This document shows, piece by piece, positions 12,273-23,895 of a DNA stretch of 64,000 nucleotides. The stretch is from Cinnamomum chago (taxonomy: Eukaryota; Streptophyta; Magnoliopsida; Laurales; Lauraceae): positions 26,171,001 through 26,235,000 of the forward strand of contig CP142461.1 of NCBI GenBank assembly GCA_038049695.1. The letters run 5' to 3'. Positions within the stretch are counted from its first letter, which is position 1; each line of letters starts with the position of its first letter. Under the pieces are notes generated by a model. It ran no database searches and had not been told where the DNA came from. It saw nothing but the letters and a program-made list of their open reading frames with translations. A program made the translations under genes and the position numbers.

Positions 12273-15200
12273 TTGAAACCCTATTTCCTATTAAAGCTCG
12301 ATCCTTGAGTTTTCTAGAAGGAGTATTTCCACCGAGGGTCGCATGAAACACATAGTAGAGTCAACAGTTTCGCATATATACATTGATTGTGTTTTCGTGC
12401 AGAGGTTTCGTACAACGCGCCTGAAGTTCGGGTTTTAGCGTTTTCAGACGTAAAACTTCATGAAGTGTTTACCAAACCCAAGATTCACCCGACACCAGTT
12501 TCAAACCGAAAAGAATCTCGAAATAACCTACAGTGCGCATCTCAGCCCAGAATCTCTTCAATTGGATTTCGAGGCGTAAGACTAGAGTACGACACTTGAA
12601 ACCCTTTTTTCTTTTAAAAATGGATCCCGTAGTTTTCTAGAAGGAGTATTTGGACCAAGAGTCGCATGAAACACATTGTAGAGTCAACAACTTCGTAAAG
12701 CTACATTCTTTGAGTTTTCATACAAACGTTCCGTATGACGCATCCGAAGTTCGACTTTTAGCCTTTTCAGTCACAGAACTCCCTGAAGTGTTTACAAAAC
12801 CCAAGATTCACCCGAAACCCGTTTTAAAACGAAAAGAATCTCGAAATAACCTACAATGCGCAACTCAGCCCCGAATCCTTTCAATTGGATTTCGAGGCGT
12901 AAGACTAGAGTACGACACTTGAAACCTTATTTTATATTAAAGCTCAATCCTAGAGTTTTCTAGAAGGAGTTTTTGCACCGAGGGTTGCGTGAAACACTTA
13001 TTATAGTCAACAATTTCGCATAGATACATTGATTGTGTTTTCAGGCAAAGGTTTCGTACAACGCGCCCGAAGTTCGGGTTTAGCCTTTTCAGACGTAAAA
13101 CTTCCTGAAGTGTTTACCAAACCCAAGATTCACATGTAACCCGTTTCAAACCGAAAAGAATCTCGAAATAACCTACAATGCGCAACTCAGTCCAGAATCC
13201 TTTCAATTGGATTTCGAGGCGTAAGACTAGAGTACGACACTTGAAATCTTATTTCCTATTAAAGCCCGATCCTAGAGTTTTCTAGAAGGAGTATTTTTAC
13301 CGAGGGTCGTATGAAACACATAGTATAGTCAACAATTTCGCTTAGATACAATGATTGTGTTTTCGTGCAGAGGTTTCGTACAACGCGCCCGAAGTTCGGG
13401 TTTTAGCCTTTTTACACGTAAAACTTCCTAAAGCGTTTACCAAACCCAAGATTCACCCGAAACCCGTTTCCAACCGAAAAGAATGTCGAAATAACCTACA
13501 GTGCGCATCCCAGCCCAGAATCTCTTCAATTGGATTTCAAGGCGTAAGACTAGACTACGACACTTAAAACCCTTTTTTCTTTTAAAACTCGATCCCGGAG
13601 TTTTCTAGAAGGAGTATTTGGACCGAGAGTCGCTTGAAACACATAGTTGAGTCAACAACTTCGTAAAGCTCCATTGATTGAGTTTTCGTACAGAAGTTCC
13701 GTACGACTCTTCCGAAGTTCGACCTTTAGCCTTTTTAGTCGCAGAACTCCCTGAAGTGTTTACCAAACCCAAGATTCACCCGAAACCCGTTTCAAACCGA
13801 AAAGAATGCCGAAATAACCTACAATGCGCAACTCAGCGCAGAATCCTTTCAATTGGATTTCGAGGCGTAAGACTAGAGAACGACACTTGAATCCTTATTT
13901 TCTATTAAAGCTCGATCCTGGAGTTTTCTAGATGGAGTATTTGCACCGAGAGTCGAATGAAACACATAGTATAGTCAGCAATTTAACATAATTACATTGA
14001 TTGTGTTTTCGTGCAGAGGTTTCGTACAACTCGCTGAAGTTCGGGTTTTAGCCTTTTCAGACGTAAAACTTCCTGAAGTGTTTACCAAACCCAAGATTCA
14101 CCCGAAACCCGTTTCAAACCGAAAAGAATATCGAATTAACCAACAATGCGCATCTCAGCCCAGAATCTTTTCAATTGGATTTCGAGACGTAAGACTAGAG
14201 TACGACACTTGAAACCCTTTTTTCTTTTAAAACTCGATCCCGGAGTTTTCTAGAAGAGGAATTTGGACCGAGAGTCGCAAGAAACACATACTAGAGTTAA
14301 CAACTTCGTAAAGCTACATTGATTGAGTTTTCCTACAGAAGTTCCGTACGACGCTTCCGAAGTTCGACTTTTTAGCCTTTTCAGTCCCAAAATTCCCTGA
14401 AGTGTTTACCAAACCCAAGATTCACCCGAAAGCATTTTCAAACTGAAAAGAATCTCGAAATAACCTACAAGGCGCAACTCAGCCCAGAATCATTTCAATT
14501 GGATTTCGGGGCGTAAAACTAGAGTACAACACTTGAAACCTTATTTTCTATTAAAGCTCGATCCTAGAGTTCTCTAAAAGGAGTATTTGCACCGAGGGTC
14601 GCATGAAACACATAGTATAGTCAACAATTTCGCATAGATACATTGATTGTGTTTTCGTGCAGAGGTTTCGTACAACGCGCTCGAAGTTCTAGTTTTAGCC
14701 GTTTCAATCGTAAAACTTCCTACAGTATTTCCCAAACCCAAGATTCACCCGAAACCCATTTCAAGCCGAAAAGAATCTCGAAATAACCTATAATGCGCAA
14801 CGCAGCCCAGAATCTCTTCAATTGGATTTCGAGGCGTAAGACTAGAGTACGACACTTGAAACCCTTTTTTCTTTTAAAACTCGATCGCGGAGTTTTCTAG
14901 AAGGAGTATTTGGACTGAGGGTCGCATGAAACACATAGTAGAGTCAAAAACTTCGTAAAGCTACATTGATTGAGTTTTCATACAGAAGTTCTGTACGATG
15001 CTTCCGAAGTTCGACTTTTAGCGTTTTCTAGAGGCAGAACTCCCTGAAGTGTTTACCAAACCCAAGATTCACCCGAAACCCGTTTCAAACCGAAATGAAT
15101 CTCGAAATAAGCTACAATGCGCAACTCAGACCACAGTCCTTTCAATAGAATTTCGAGGCGTAAGACTAGAGTACGGCACTTGAAACTTTATTTTCTATTA

Positions 15201-15501
15201 AAGCTCGATCCTTGAGTTTTCTAGAAGGAGTATTTGCACCGAGGGTCGTATGAAACATATAGTATAGTGAACAATTTCGCATAGATACATTGATTGTGTT
15301 TTCGTGCAGAGGTTTCGTACAACGCCCCCGAAGTTCGGGTTTTAGCCTTTTCAGACGTAAGACATCCTGAAGTGTTTACCAAACCCAAGATTCACATGAA
15401 ACCCGTTTCAAACCGAAAAGAATCTCGAAATAACCTACAACGCGCATCTCAGCCAGAATCTCTTCAATTGGATTTCGACGCGTAAGACTAGAGTACGGCA
15501 C
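12273..15501 (+). repeat. HOR unit 5, ten-mer
   Basis: Complete ten-mer with the left-block variants. B4 has 'accctttttt' and the 'aaataagctac' variant near 15111, which it shares only with unit 2, three units upstream. Confidence 0.95.
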
Positions 15502-18500
15502 TTGAAACCCTATTTCCTATTAAAGCTCGATCCTTGAGTTTTCTAGAAGGAGTATTTCCACCGAGGGTCGCATGAAACACATAGTAGAGTCAACAGTTTC
15601 GCATATATACATTGATTGTGTTTTCGTGCAGAGGTTTCGTACAACGCGCCTGAAGTTCGGGTTTTAGCGTTTTCAGACGTAAAACTTCATGAAGTGTTTA
15701 CCAAACCCAAGATTCACCCGACACCAGTTTCAAACCGAAAAGAATCTCGAAATAACCTACAGTGCGCATCTCAGCCCAGAATCTCTTCAATTGGATTTTG
15801 AGGCGTAAGACTAGAGTACGACACTTGAAACCCTTTTTTCTTTTAAAAATGGATCCCGTAGTTTTCTAGAAGGAGTATTTGGACCAAGAGTCGCATGAAA
15901 CACATTGTAGAGTCAACAACTTCGTAAAGCTACATTCTTTGAGTTTTCATACAAACGTTCCGTATGACGCATCCGAAGTTCGACTTTTAGCCTTTTCAGT
16001 CACAGAACTCCCTGAAGTGTTTACAAAACCCAAGATTCACCCGAAACCCGTTTTAAAACGAAAAGAATCTCGAAATAACCTACAATGCGCAACTCAGCCC
16101 CGAATCCTTTCAATTGGATTTCGAGGCGTAAGACTAGAGTACGACACTTGAAACCTTATTTTATATTAAAGCTCAATCCTAGAGTTTTCTAGAAGGAGTT
16201 TTTGCACCGAGGGTTGCGTGAAACACTTATTATAGTCAACAATTTCGCATAGATACATTGATTGTGTTTTCAGGCAAAGGTTTCGTACAACGCGCCCGAA
16301 GTTCGGGTTTAGCCTTTTCAGACGTAAAACTTCCTGAAGTGTTTACCAAACCCAAGATTCACATGTAACCCGTTTCAAACCGAAAAGAATCTCGAAATAA
16401 CCTACAATGCGCAACTCAGTCCAGAATCCTTTCAATTGGATTTCGAGGCGTAAGACTAGAGTACGACACTTGAAATCTTATTTCCTATTAAAGCCCGATC
16501 CTAGAGTTTTCTAGAAGGAGTATTTTTACCGAGGGTCGTATGAAACACATAGTATAGTCAACAATTTCGCTTAGATACAATGATTGTGTTTTCGTGCAGA
16601 GGTTTCGTACAACGCGCCCGAAGTTCGGGTTTTAGCCTTTTTACACGTAAAACTTCCTAAAGCGTTTACCAAACCCAAGATTCACCCGAAACCCGTTTCC
16701 AACCGAAAAGAATGTCGAAATAACCTACAGTGCGCATCCCAGCCCAGAATCTCTTCAATTGGATTTCAAGGCGTAAGACTAGACTACGACACTTAAAACC
16801 CTTTTTTCTTTTAAAACTCGATCCCGGAGTTTTCTAGAAGGAGTATTTGGACCGAGAGTCGCTTGAAACACATAGTTGAGTCAACAACTTCGTAAAGCTC
16901 CATTGATTGAGTTTTCGTACAGAAGTTCCGTACGACTCTTCCGAAGTTCGACCTTTAGCCTTTTTAGTCGCAGAACTCCCTGAAGTGTTTACCAAACCCA
17001 AGATTCACCCGAAACCCGTTTCAAACCGAAAAGAATGCCGAAATAACCTACAATGCGCAACTCAGCGCAGAATCCTTTCAATTGGATTTCGAGGCGTAAG
17101 ACTAGAGAACGACACTTGAATCCTTATTTTCTATTAAAGCTCGATCCTGGAGTTTTCTAGATGGAGTATTTGCACCGAGAGTCGAATGAAACACATAGTA
17201 TAGTCAGCAATTTAACATAATTACATTGATTGTGTTTTCGTGCAGAGGTTTCGTACAACTCGCTGAAGTTCGGGTTTTAGCCTTTTCAGACGTAAAACTT
17301 CCTGAAGTGTTTACCAAACCCAAGATTCACCCGAAACCCGTTTCAAACCGAAAAGAATATCGAATTAACCAACAATGCGCATCTCAGCCCAGAATCTTTT
17401 CAATTGGATTTCGAGACGTAAGACTAGAGTACGACACTTGAAACCCTTTTTTCTTTTAAAACTCGATCCCGGAGTTTTCTAGAAGAGGAATTTGGACCGA
17501 GAGTCGCAAGAAACACATACTAGAGTTAACAACTTCGTAAAGCTACATTGATTGAGTTTTCCTACAGAAGTTCCGTACGACGCTTCCGAAGTTCGACTTT
17601 TTAGCCTTTTCAGTCCCAAAATTCCCTGAAGTGTTTACCAAACCCAAGATTCACCCGAAAGCATTTTCAAACTGAAAAGAATCTCGAAATAACCTACAAG
17701 GCGCAACTCAGCCCAGAATCATTTCAATTGGATTTCGGGGCGTAAAACTAGAGTACAACACTTGAAACCTTATTTTCTATTAAAGCTCGATCCTAGAGTT
17801 CTCTAAAAGGAGTATTTGCACCGAGGGTCGCATGAAACACATAGTATAGTCAACAATTTCGCATAGATACATTGATTGTGTTTTCGTGCAGAGGTTTCGT
17901 ACAACGCGCTCGAAGTTCTAGTTTTAGCCGTTTCAATCGTAAAACTTCCTACAGTATTTCCCAAACCCAAGATTCACCCGAAACCCATTTCAAGCCGAAA
18001 AGAATCTCGAAATAACCTATAATGCGCAACGCAGCCCAGAATCTCTTCAATTGGATTTCGAGGCGTAAGACTAGAGTACGACACTTGAAACCCTTTTTTC
18101 TTTTAAAACTCGATCGCGGAGTTTTCTAGAAGGAGTATTTGGACTGAGGGTCGCATGAAACACATAGTAGAGTCAAAAACTTCGTAAAGCTACATTGATT
18201 GAGTTTTCATACAGAAGTTCTGTACGATGCTTCCGAAGTTCGACTTTTAGCGTTTTCTAGAGGCAGAACTCCCTGAAGTGTTTACCAAACCCAAGATTCA
18301 CCCGAAACCCGTTTCAAACCGAAATGAATCTCGAAATAACCTACAATGCGCAACTCAGACCACAGTCCTTTCAATAGGATTTCGAGGCGTAAGACTAGAG
18401 TACGGCACTTGAAACTTTATTTTCTATTAAAGCTCGATCCTTGAGTTTTCTAGAAGGAGTATTTGCACCGAGGGTCGTATGAAACATATAGTATTGTGAA

Positions 18501-18730
18501 CAATTTCACATAGATACATTGATTGTGTTTTCGTGCAGAGGTTTCGTACAACGCCCCCGAAGTTCGGGTTTTAGCCTTTTCAGACGTAAGACATCCTGAA
18601 GTGTTTACCAAACCCAAGATTCACATGAAACCCGTTTCAAACCGAAAAGAATCTCGAAATAACCTACAACGCGCATCTCAGCCAGAATCTCTTCAATTGG
18701 ATTTCGACGCGTAAGACTAGAGTACGGCAC
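15502..18730 (+). repeat. HOR unit 6, ten-mer, transitional
   Basis: Monomers A1 to B3 carry the left-block variants, but B4 already has the right-hand form 'caataggattt' near 18376. The block boundary therefore lies inside this unit. Private changes: C-to-T at 15799 in A1 (TCGA to TTGA), and in A6 'gtattgtgaac' plus G-to-A at 18508 ('tttcaca' for 'tttcgca'). Confidence 0.95.
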
Positions 18731-21700
18731 TTGAAACCCTATTTCCTATTAAAGCTCGATCCTTGAGTTTTCTAGAAGGAGTATTTCCACCGAGGGTCGC
18801 ATGAAACACATAGTAGAGTCAACAGTTTCGCATATATACATTGATTGTGTTTTCGTGCAGAGGTTTCGTACAACGCGCCTGAAGTTCGGGTTTTAGCGTT
18901 TTCAGACGTAAAACTTCATGAAGTGTTTACCAAACCCAAGATTCACCCGACACCAGTTTCAAACCGAAAAGAATCTCGAAATAACCTACAGTGCGCATCT
19001 CAGCCCAGAATCTCTTCAATTGGATTTCGAGGCGTAAGACTAGAGTACGACACTTGAAACCCTTTTTTCTTTTAAAAATGGATCCCGTAGTTTTCTAGAA
19101 GGAGTATTTGGACCAAGAGTCGCATGAAACACATTGTAGAGTCAACAACTTCGTAAAGCTACATTCTTTGAGTTTTCATACAAACGTTCCGTATGACGCA
19201 TCCGAAGTTCGACTTTTAGCCTTTTCAGTCACAGAACTCCCTGAAGTGTTTACAAAACCCAAGATTCACCCGAAACCCGTTTTAAAACGAAAAGAATCTC
19301 GAAATAACCTACAATGCGCAACTCAGCCCCGAATCCTTTCAATTGGATTTCGAGGCGTAAGACTAGAGTACGACACTTGAAACCTTATTTTATATTAAAG
19401 CTCAATCCTAGAGTTTTCTAGAAGGAGTTTTTGCACCGAGGGTTGCGTGAAACACTTATTATAGTCAACAATTTCGCATAGATACATTGATTGTGTTTTC
19501 AGGCAAAGGTTTCGTACAACGCGCCCGAAGTTCGGGTTTAGCCTTTTCAGACGTAAAACTTCCTGAAGTGTTTACCAAACCCAAGATTCACATGTAACCC
19601 GTTTCAAACCGAAAAGAATCTCGAAATAACCTACAATGCGCAACTCAGTCCAGAATCCTTTCAATTGGATTTCGAGGCGTAAGACTAGAGTACGACACTT
19701 GAAATCTTATTTCCTATTAAAGCCCGATCCTAGAGTTTTCTAGAAGGAGTATTTTTACCGAGGGTCGTATGAAACACATAGTATAGTCAACAATTTCGCT
19801 TAGATACAATGATTGTGTTTTCGTGCAGAGGTTTCGTACAACGCGCCCGAAGTTCGGGTTTTAGCCTTTTTACACGTAAAACTTCCTAAAGCGTTTACCA
19901 AACCCAAGATTCACCCGAAACCCGTTTCCAACCGAAAAGAATGTCGAAATAACCTACAGTGCGCATCCCAGCCCAGAATCTCTTCAATTGGATTTCAAGG
20001 CGTAAGACTAGACTACGACACTTAAAACCCTTTTTTCTTTTAAAACTCGATCCCGGAGTTTTCTAGAAGGAGTATTTGGACCGAGAGTCGCTTGAAACAC
20101 ATAGTTGAGTCAACAACTTCGTAAAGCTCCATTGATTGAGTTTTCGTACAGAAGTTCCGTACGACTCTTCCGAAGTTCGACCTTTAGCCTTTTTAGTCGC
20201 AGAACTCCCTGAAGTGTTTACCAAACCCAAGATTCACCCGAAACCCGTTTCAAACCGAAAAGAATGCCGAAATAACCTACAATGCGCAACTCAGCCCAGA
20301 ATCCTTTCAATTGGATTTCGAGGCGTAAGACTAGAGAACGACACTTGAATCCTTATTTTCTATTAAAGCTCGATCCTGGAGTTTTCTAGATGGAGTATTT
20401 GCACCGAGAGTCGAATGAAACACATAGTATAGTCAACAATTTAACATAATTACATTGATTGTGTTTTCGTGCAGAGGTTTCGTACAACTCGCTGAAGTTC
20501 GGGTTTTAGCCTTTTCAGACGTAAAACTTCCTGAAGTGTTTACCAAACCCAAGATTCACCCGAAACCCGTTTCAAACCGAAAAGAATATCGAATTAACCA
20601 ACAATGCGCATCTCAGCCCAGAATCTTTTCAATTGGATTTCGAGACGTAAGACTAGAGTACGACACTTGAAACCCTTTTTTCTTTTAAAACTCGATCCCG
20701 GAGTTTTCTAGAAGAGGTATTTGGACCGAGAGTCGCAAGAAACACATACTAGAGTTAACAACTTCGTAAAGCTACATTGATTGAGTTTTCCTACAGAAGT
20801 TCCGTACGACGCTTCCGAAGTTCGACTTTTTAGCCTTTTCAGTCCCAAAATTCCCTGAAGTGTTTACCAAACCCAAGATTCACCCGAAAGCATTTTCAAA
20901 CTGAAAAGAATCTCGAAATAACCTACAAGGCGCAACTCAGCCCAGAATCATTTCAATTGGATTTCGGGGCGTAAAACTAGAGTACAACACTTGAAACCTT
21001 ATTTTCTATTAAAGCTCGATCCTAGAGTTCTCTAAAAGGAGTATTTGCACCGAGGGTCGCATGAAACACATAGTATAGTCAACAATTTCGCATAGATACA
21101 TTGATTGTGTTTTCGTGCAGAGGTTTCGTACAACGCGCTCGAAGTTCTAGTTTTAGCCGTTTCAATCGTAAAACTTCCTACAGTATTTCCCAAACCCAAG
21201 ATTCACCCGAAACCCATTTCAAGCCGAAAAGAATCTCGAAATAACCTATAATGCGCAACGCAGCCCAGAATCTCTTCAATTGGATTTCGAGGCGTAAGAC
21301 TAGAGTACGACACTTGAAACCCTTTTTTCTTTTAAAACTCGATCGCGGAGTTTTCTAGAAGGAGTATTTGGACTGAGGGTCGCATGAAACACATAGTAGA
21401 GTCAAAAACTTCGTAAAGCTACATTGATTGAGTTTTCATACAGAAGTTCTGTACGATGCTTCCGAAGTTCGACTTTTAGCGTTTTCTAGAGGCAGAACTC
21501 CCTGAAGTGTTTACCAAACCCAAGATTCACCCGAAACCCGTTTCAAACCGAAATGAATCTCGAAATAACCTACAATGCGCAACTCAGACCACAGTCCTTT
21601 CAATAGGATTTCGAGGCGTAAGACTAGAGTACGGCACTTGAAACTTTATTTTCTATTAAAGCTCGATCCTTGAGTTTTCTAGAAGGAGTATTTGCACCGA

Positions 21701-21959
21701 GGGTCGTATGAAACATATAGTATAGTGAACAATTTCGCATAGATACATTGATTGTGTTTTCGTGCAGAGGTTTCGTACAACGCCCCCGAAGTTCGGGTTT
21801 TAGCCTTTTCAGACGTAAGACATCCTGAAGTGTTTACCAAACCCAAGATTCACATGAAACCCGTTTCAAACCGAAAAGAATCTCGAAATAACCTACAACG
21901 CGCATCTCAGCCAGAATCTCTTCAATTGGATTTCGACGCGTAAGACTAGAGTACGGCAC
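18731..21959 (+). repeat. HOR unit 7, ten-mer
   Basis: First unit of the homogeneous central block. It switches to B2 'cagcccag', A4 'gtcaacaa', B3 'agaggtat' and B4 'caataggattt'. I noticed no private change. Confidence 0.95.
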
Positions 21960-21993
21960 TTGAAACCCTATTTCCTATTAAAGCTCGATCCTT

Positions 21994-22006
21994 GAGTTTT
22001 CTAGAA
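21994..22006 (+). promoter_or_regulatory. Heat-shock-element-like site (example)
   Basis: GAG-tt-TTC-ta-GAA matches three alternating HSE half-sites (GAA/TTC with 2-bp spacers) with one mismatch. A fourth weak half-site TCC lies two bases upstream. The TTCTAGAA core recurs in eight of the ten monomers; A4 and A5 have lost it. Binding by HSF is a hypothesis from pattern only. Confidence 0.3.
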
Positions 22007-22061
22007 GGAGTATTTCCACCGAGGGTCGCATGAAACACATAGTAGAGTCAACAGTTTCGCA

Positions 22062-22067
22062 TATATA
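22062..22067 (+). promoter_or_regulatory. TATATA run in A1 (example)
   Basis: A1 is the only monomer with TATATA, about 56 bp downstream of its HSE-like site. A promoter-like arrangement is conceivable, but nothing else in the sequence supports one. Confidence 0.15.
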
Positions 22068-22282
22068 CATTGATTGTGTTTTCGTGCAGAGGTTTCGTAC
22101 AACGCGCCTGAAGTTCGGGTTTTAGCGTTTTCAGACGTAAAACTTCATGAAGTGTTTACCAAACCCAAGATTCACCCGACACCAGTTTCAAACCGAAAAG
22201 AATCTCGAAATAACCTACAGTGCGCATCTCAGCCCAGAATCTCTTCAATTGGATTTCGAGGCGTAAGACTAGAGTACGACAC

Positions 22283-22605
22283 TTGAAACCCTTTTTTCTT
22301 TTAAAAATGGATCCCGTAGTTTTCTAGAAGGAGTATTTGGACCAAGAGTCGCATGAAACACATTGTAGAGTCAACAACTTCGTAAAGCTACATTCTTTGA
22401 GTTTTCATACAAACGTTCCGTATGACGCATCCGAAGTTCGACTTTTAGCCTTTTCAGTCACAGAACTCCCTGAAGTGTTTACAAAACCCAAGATTCACCC
22501 GAAACCCGTTTTAAAACGAAAAGAATCTCGAAATAACCTACAATGCGCAACTCAGCCCCGAATCCTTTCAATTGGATTTCGAGGCGTAAGACTAGAGTAC
22601 GACAC
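22283..22605 (+). repeat. Monomer B1 (reference copy, 323 bp)
   Basis: Type B. Diagnostics: 'aaaaatggatcccgtag', 'ggaccaagag', 'cattctttgag', 'acaaacgttccgtatg' and 'cgttttaaaacg', which is a perfect 12-bp palindrome. It carries TTCTAGAA, but with 'tag' instead of 'gag' upstream. Confidence 0.93.
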
Positions 22606-22927
22606 TTGAAACCTTATTTTATATTAAAGCTCAATCCTAGAGTTTTCTAGAAGGAGTTTTTGCACCGAGGGTTGCGTGAAACACTTATTATAGTCAACAA
22701 TTTCGCATAGATACATTGATTGTGTTTTCAGGCAAAGGTTTCGTACAACGCGCCCGAAGTTCGGGTTTAGCCTTTTCAGACGTAAAACTTCCTGAAGTGT
22801 TTACCAAACCCAAGATTCACATGTAACCCGTTTCAAACCGAAAAGAATCTCGAAATAACCTACAATGCGCAACTCAGTCCAGAATCCTTTCAATTGGATT
22901 TCGAGGCGTAAGACTAGAGTACGACAC
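22606..22927 (+). repeat. Monomer A2 (reference copy, 322 bp)
   Basis: Type A. Diagnostics: 'ttttatattaaagctcaatcc', 'gagtttttgc', 'gttgcgtgaaacacttattat' and 'caggcaaagg'. One T is missing in 'cgggtttagcc', which gives the 322-bp length, and 'cacatgtaaccc' adds an in-frame stop to the frame that is open in other monomers. It is followed directly by A3, the second A-A junction of the HOR. It is the monomer deleted in units 1 and 3. Confidence 0.93.
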
Positions 22928-23074
22928 TTGAAATCTTATTTCCTATTAAAGCCCGATCCTAGAGTTTTCTAGAAGGAGTATTTTTACCGAGGGTCGTATG
23001 AAACACATAGTATAGTCAACAATTTCGCTTAGATACAATGATTGTGTTTTCGTGCAGAGGTTTCGTACAACGCG

Positions 23075-23087
23075 CCCGAAGTTCGGG
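23075..23087 (+). other. Palindrome CCCGAAGTTCGGG (example)
   Basis: Six-base arms around a single G, perfect in A2, A3 and A6. Type-B monomers keep the inner CGAAGTTCG. A1, A4 and A5 have a mutated left arm (A5 also the right). It may be a protein-binding or cruciform-prone site; the function is unknown. Confidence 0.45.
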
Positions 23088-23149
23088 TTTTAGCCTTTTT
23101 ACACGTAAAACTTCCTAAAGCGTTTACCAAACCCAAGATTCACCCGAAA

Positions 23150-23165
23150 CCCGTTTCCAACCGAA
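23150..23165 (-). other. CENP-B-box-like site with one extra base (example)
   Basis: CCCG-TT-T-CCAAC-CGAA resembles the reverse complement of the mammalian CENP-B box (CCCGNNTNNNNCGAA), except that the spacer before CGAA is five bases rather than four. The motif recurs in eight of ten monomers and is missing from B3 and A5. The extra base makes true CENP-B recognition doubtful. Confidence 0.25.
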
Positions 23166-23250
23166 AAGAATGTCGAAATAACCTACAGTGCGCATCCCAG
23201 CCCAGAATCTCTTCAATTGGATTTCAAGGCGTAAGACTAGACTACGACAC

Positions 23251-23573
23251 TTAAAACCCTTTTTTCTTTTAAAACTCGATCCCGGAGTTTTCTAGAAGGA
23301 GTATTTGGACCGAGAGTCGCTTGAAACACATAGTTGAGTCAACAACTTCGTAAAGCTCCATTGATTGAGTTTTCGTACAGAAGTTCCGTACGACTCTTCC
23401 GAAGTTCGACCTTTAGCCTTTTTAGTCGCAGAACTCCCTGAAGTGTTTACCAAACCCAAGATTCACCCGAAACCCGTTTCAAACCGAAAAGAATGCCGAA
23501 ATAACCTACAATGCGCAACTCAGCCCAGAATCCTTTCAATTGGATTTCGAGGCGTAAGACTAGAGAACGACAC
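23251..23573 (+). repeat. Monomer B2 (reference copy, 323 bp)
   Basis: Type B. Diagnostics: head 'ttaaaaccc', 'gtcgcttgaaac', 'tagttgagtc', 'gctccattg', 'acgactcttcc', 'gaatgccg' and 'agagaacgacac'. The left block has 'cagcgcag' where this copy has 'cagcccag'. Confidence 0.93.
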
Positions 23574-23895
23574 TTGAATCCTTATTTTCTATTAAAGCTC
23601 GATCCTGGAGTTTTCTAGATGGAGTATTTGCACCGAGAGTCGAATGAAACACATAGTATAGTCAACAATTTAACATAATTACATTGATTGTGTTTTCGTG
23701 CAGAGGTTTCGTACAACTCGCTGAAGTTCGGGTTTTAGCCTTTTCAGACGTAAAACTTCCTGAAGTGTTTACCAAACCCAAGATTCACCCGAAACCCGTT
23801 TCAAACCGAAAAGAATATCGAATTAACCAACAATGCGCATCTCAGCCCAGAATCTTTTCAATTGGATTTCGAGACGTAAGACTAGAGTACGACAC
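23574..23895 (+). repeat. Monomer A4 (reference copy, 322 bp)
   Basis: Type A. Diagnostics: head 'ttgaatcc', 'tctagatgg' (breaks the TTCTAGAA palindrome), 'gtcgaatgaaac', 'caatttaacataattac', 'caactcgctgaag' (one base shorter than other A monomers), 'gaatatcgaattaacc' and 'tcgagacg'. In units 17-19 it gains 'cacctgaaac' and a GAATTC. Confidence 0.93.

Larger units (their letters stand above)
21960..22282 (+). repeat. Monomer A1 (reference copy, 323 bp)
   Basis: Type A. Diagnostics: head 'aaaccctatttcc', 'gtttcgcatatatacat' with a TATATA run at 22062-22067, 'cttcatgaag' and 'cccgacaccag'. The palindrome arm is imperfect ('cctgaagttcggg'). It directly follows A6, so an A-A junction occurs here. 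In units 14-19 the head changes to 'gcctgatcctag'. Confidence 0.93.
22928..23250 (+). repeat. Monomer A3 (reference copy, 323 bp)
   Basis: Type A. Diagnostics: head 'ttgaaatcttatttcc', 'agcccgatcc', 'gtatttttaccg', 'cgcttagatacaatg', 'tttttacacg', 'cctaaagcg', 'gtttccaacc' and 'gatttcaagg'. It has the perfect palindrome CCCGAAGTTCGGG at 23075-23087. Confidence 0.93.
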
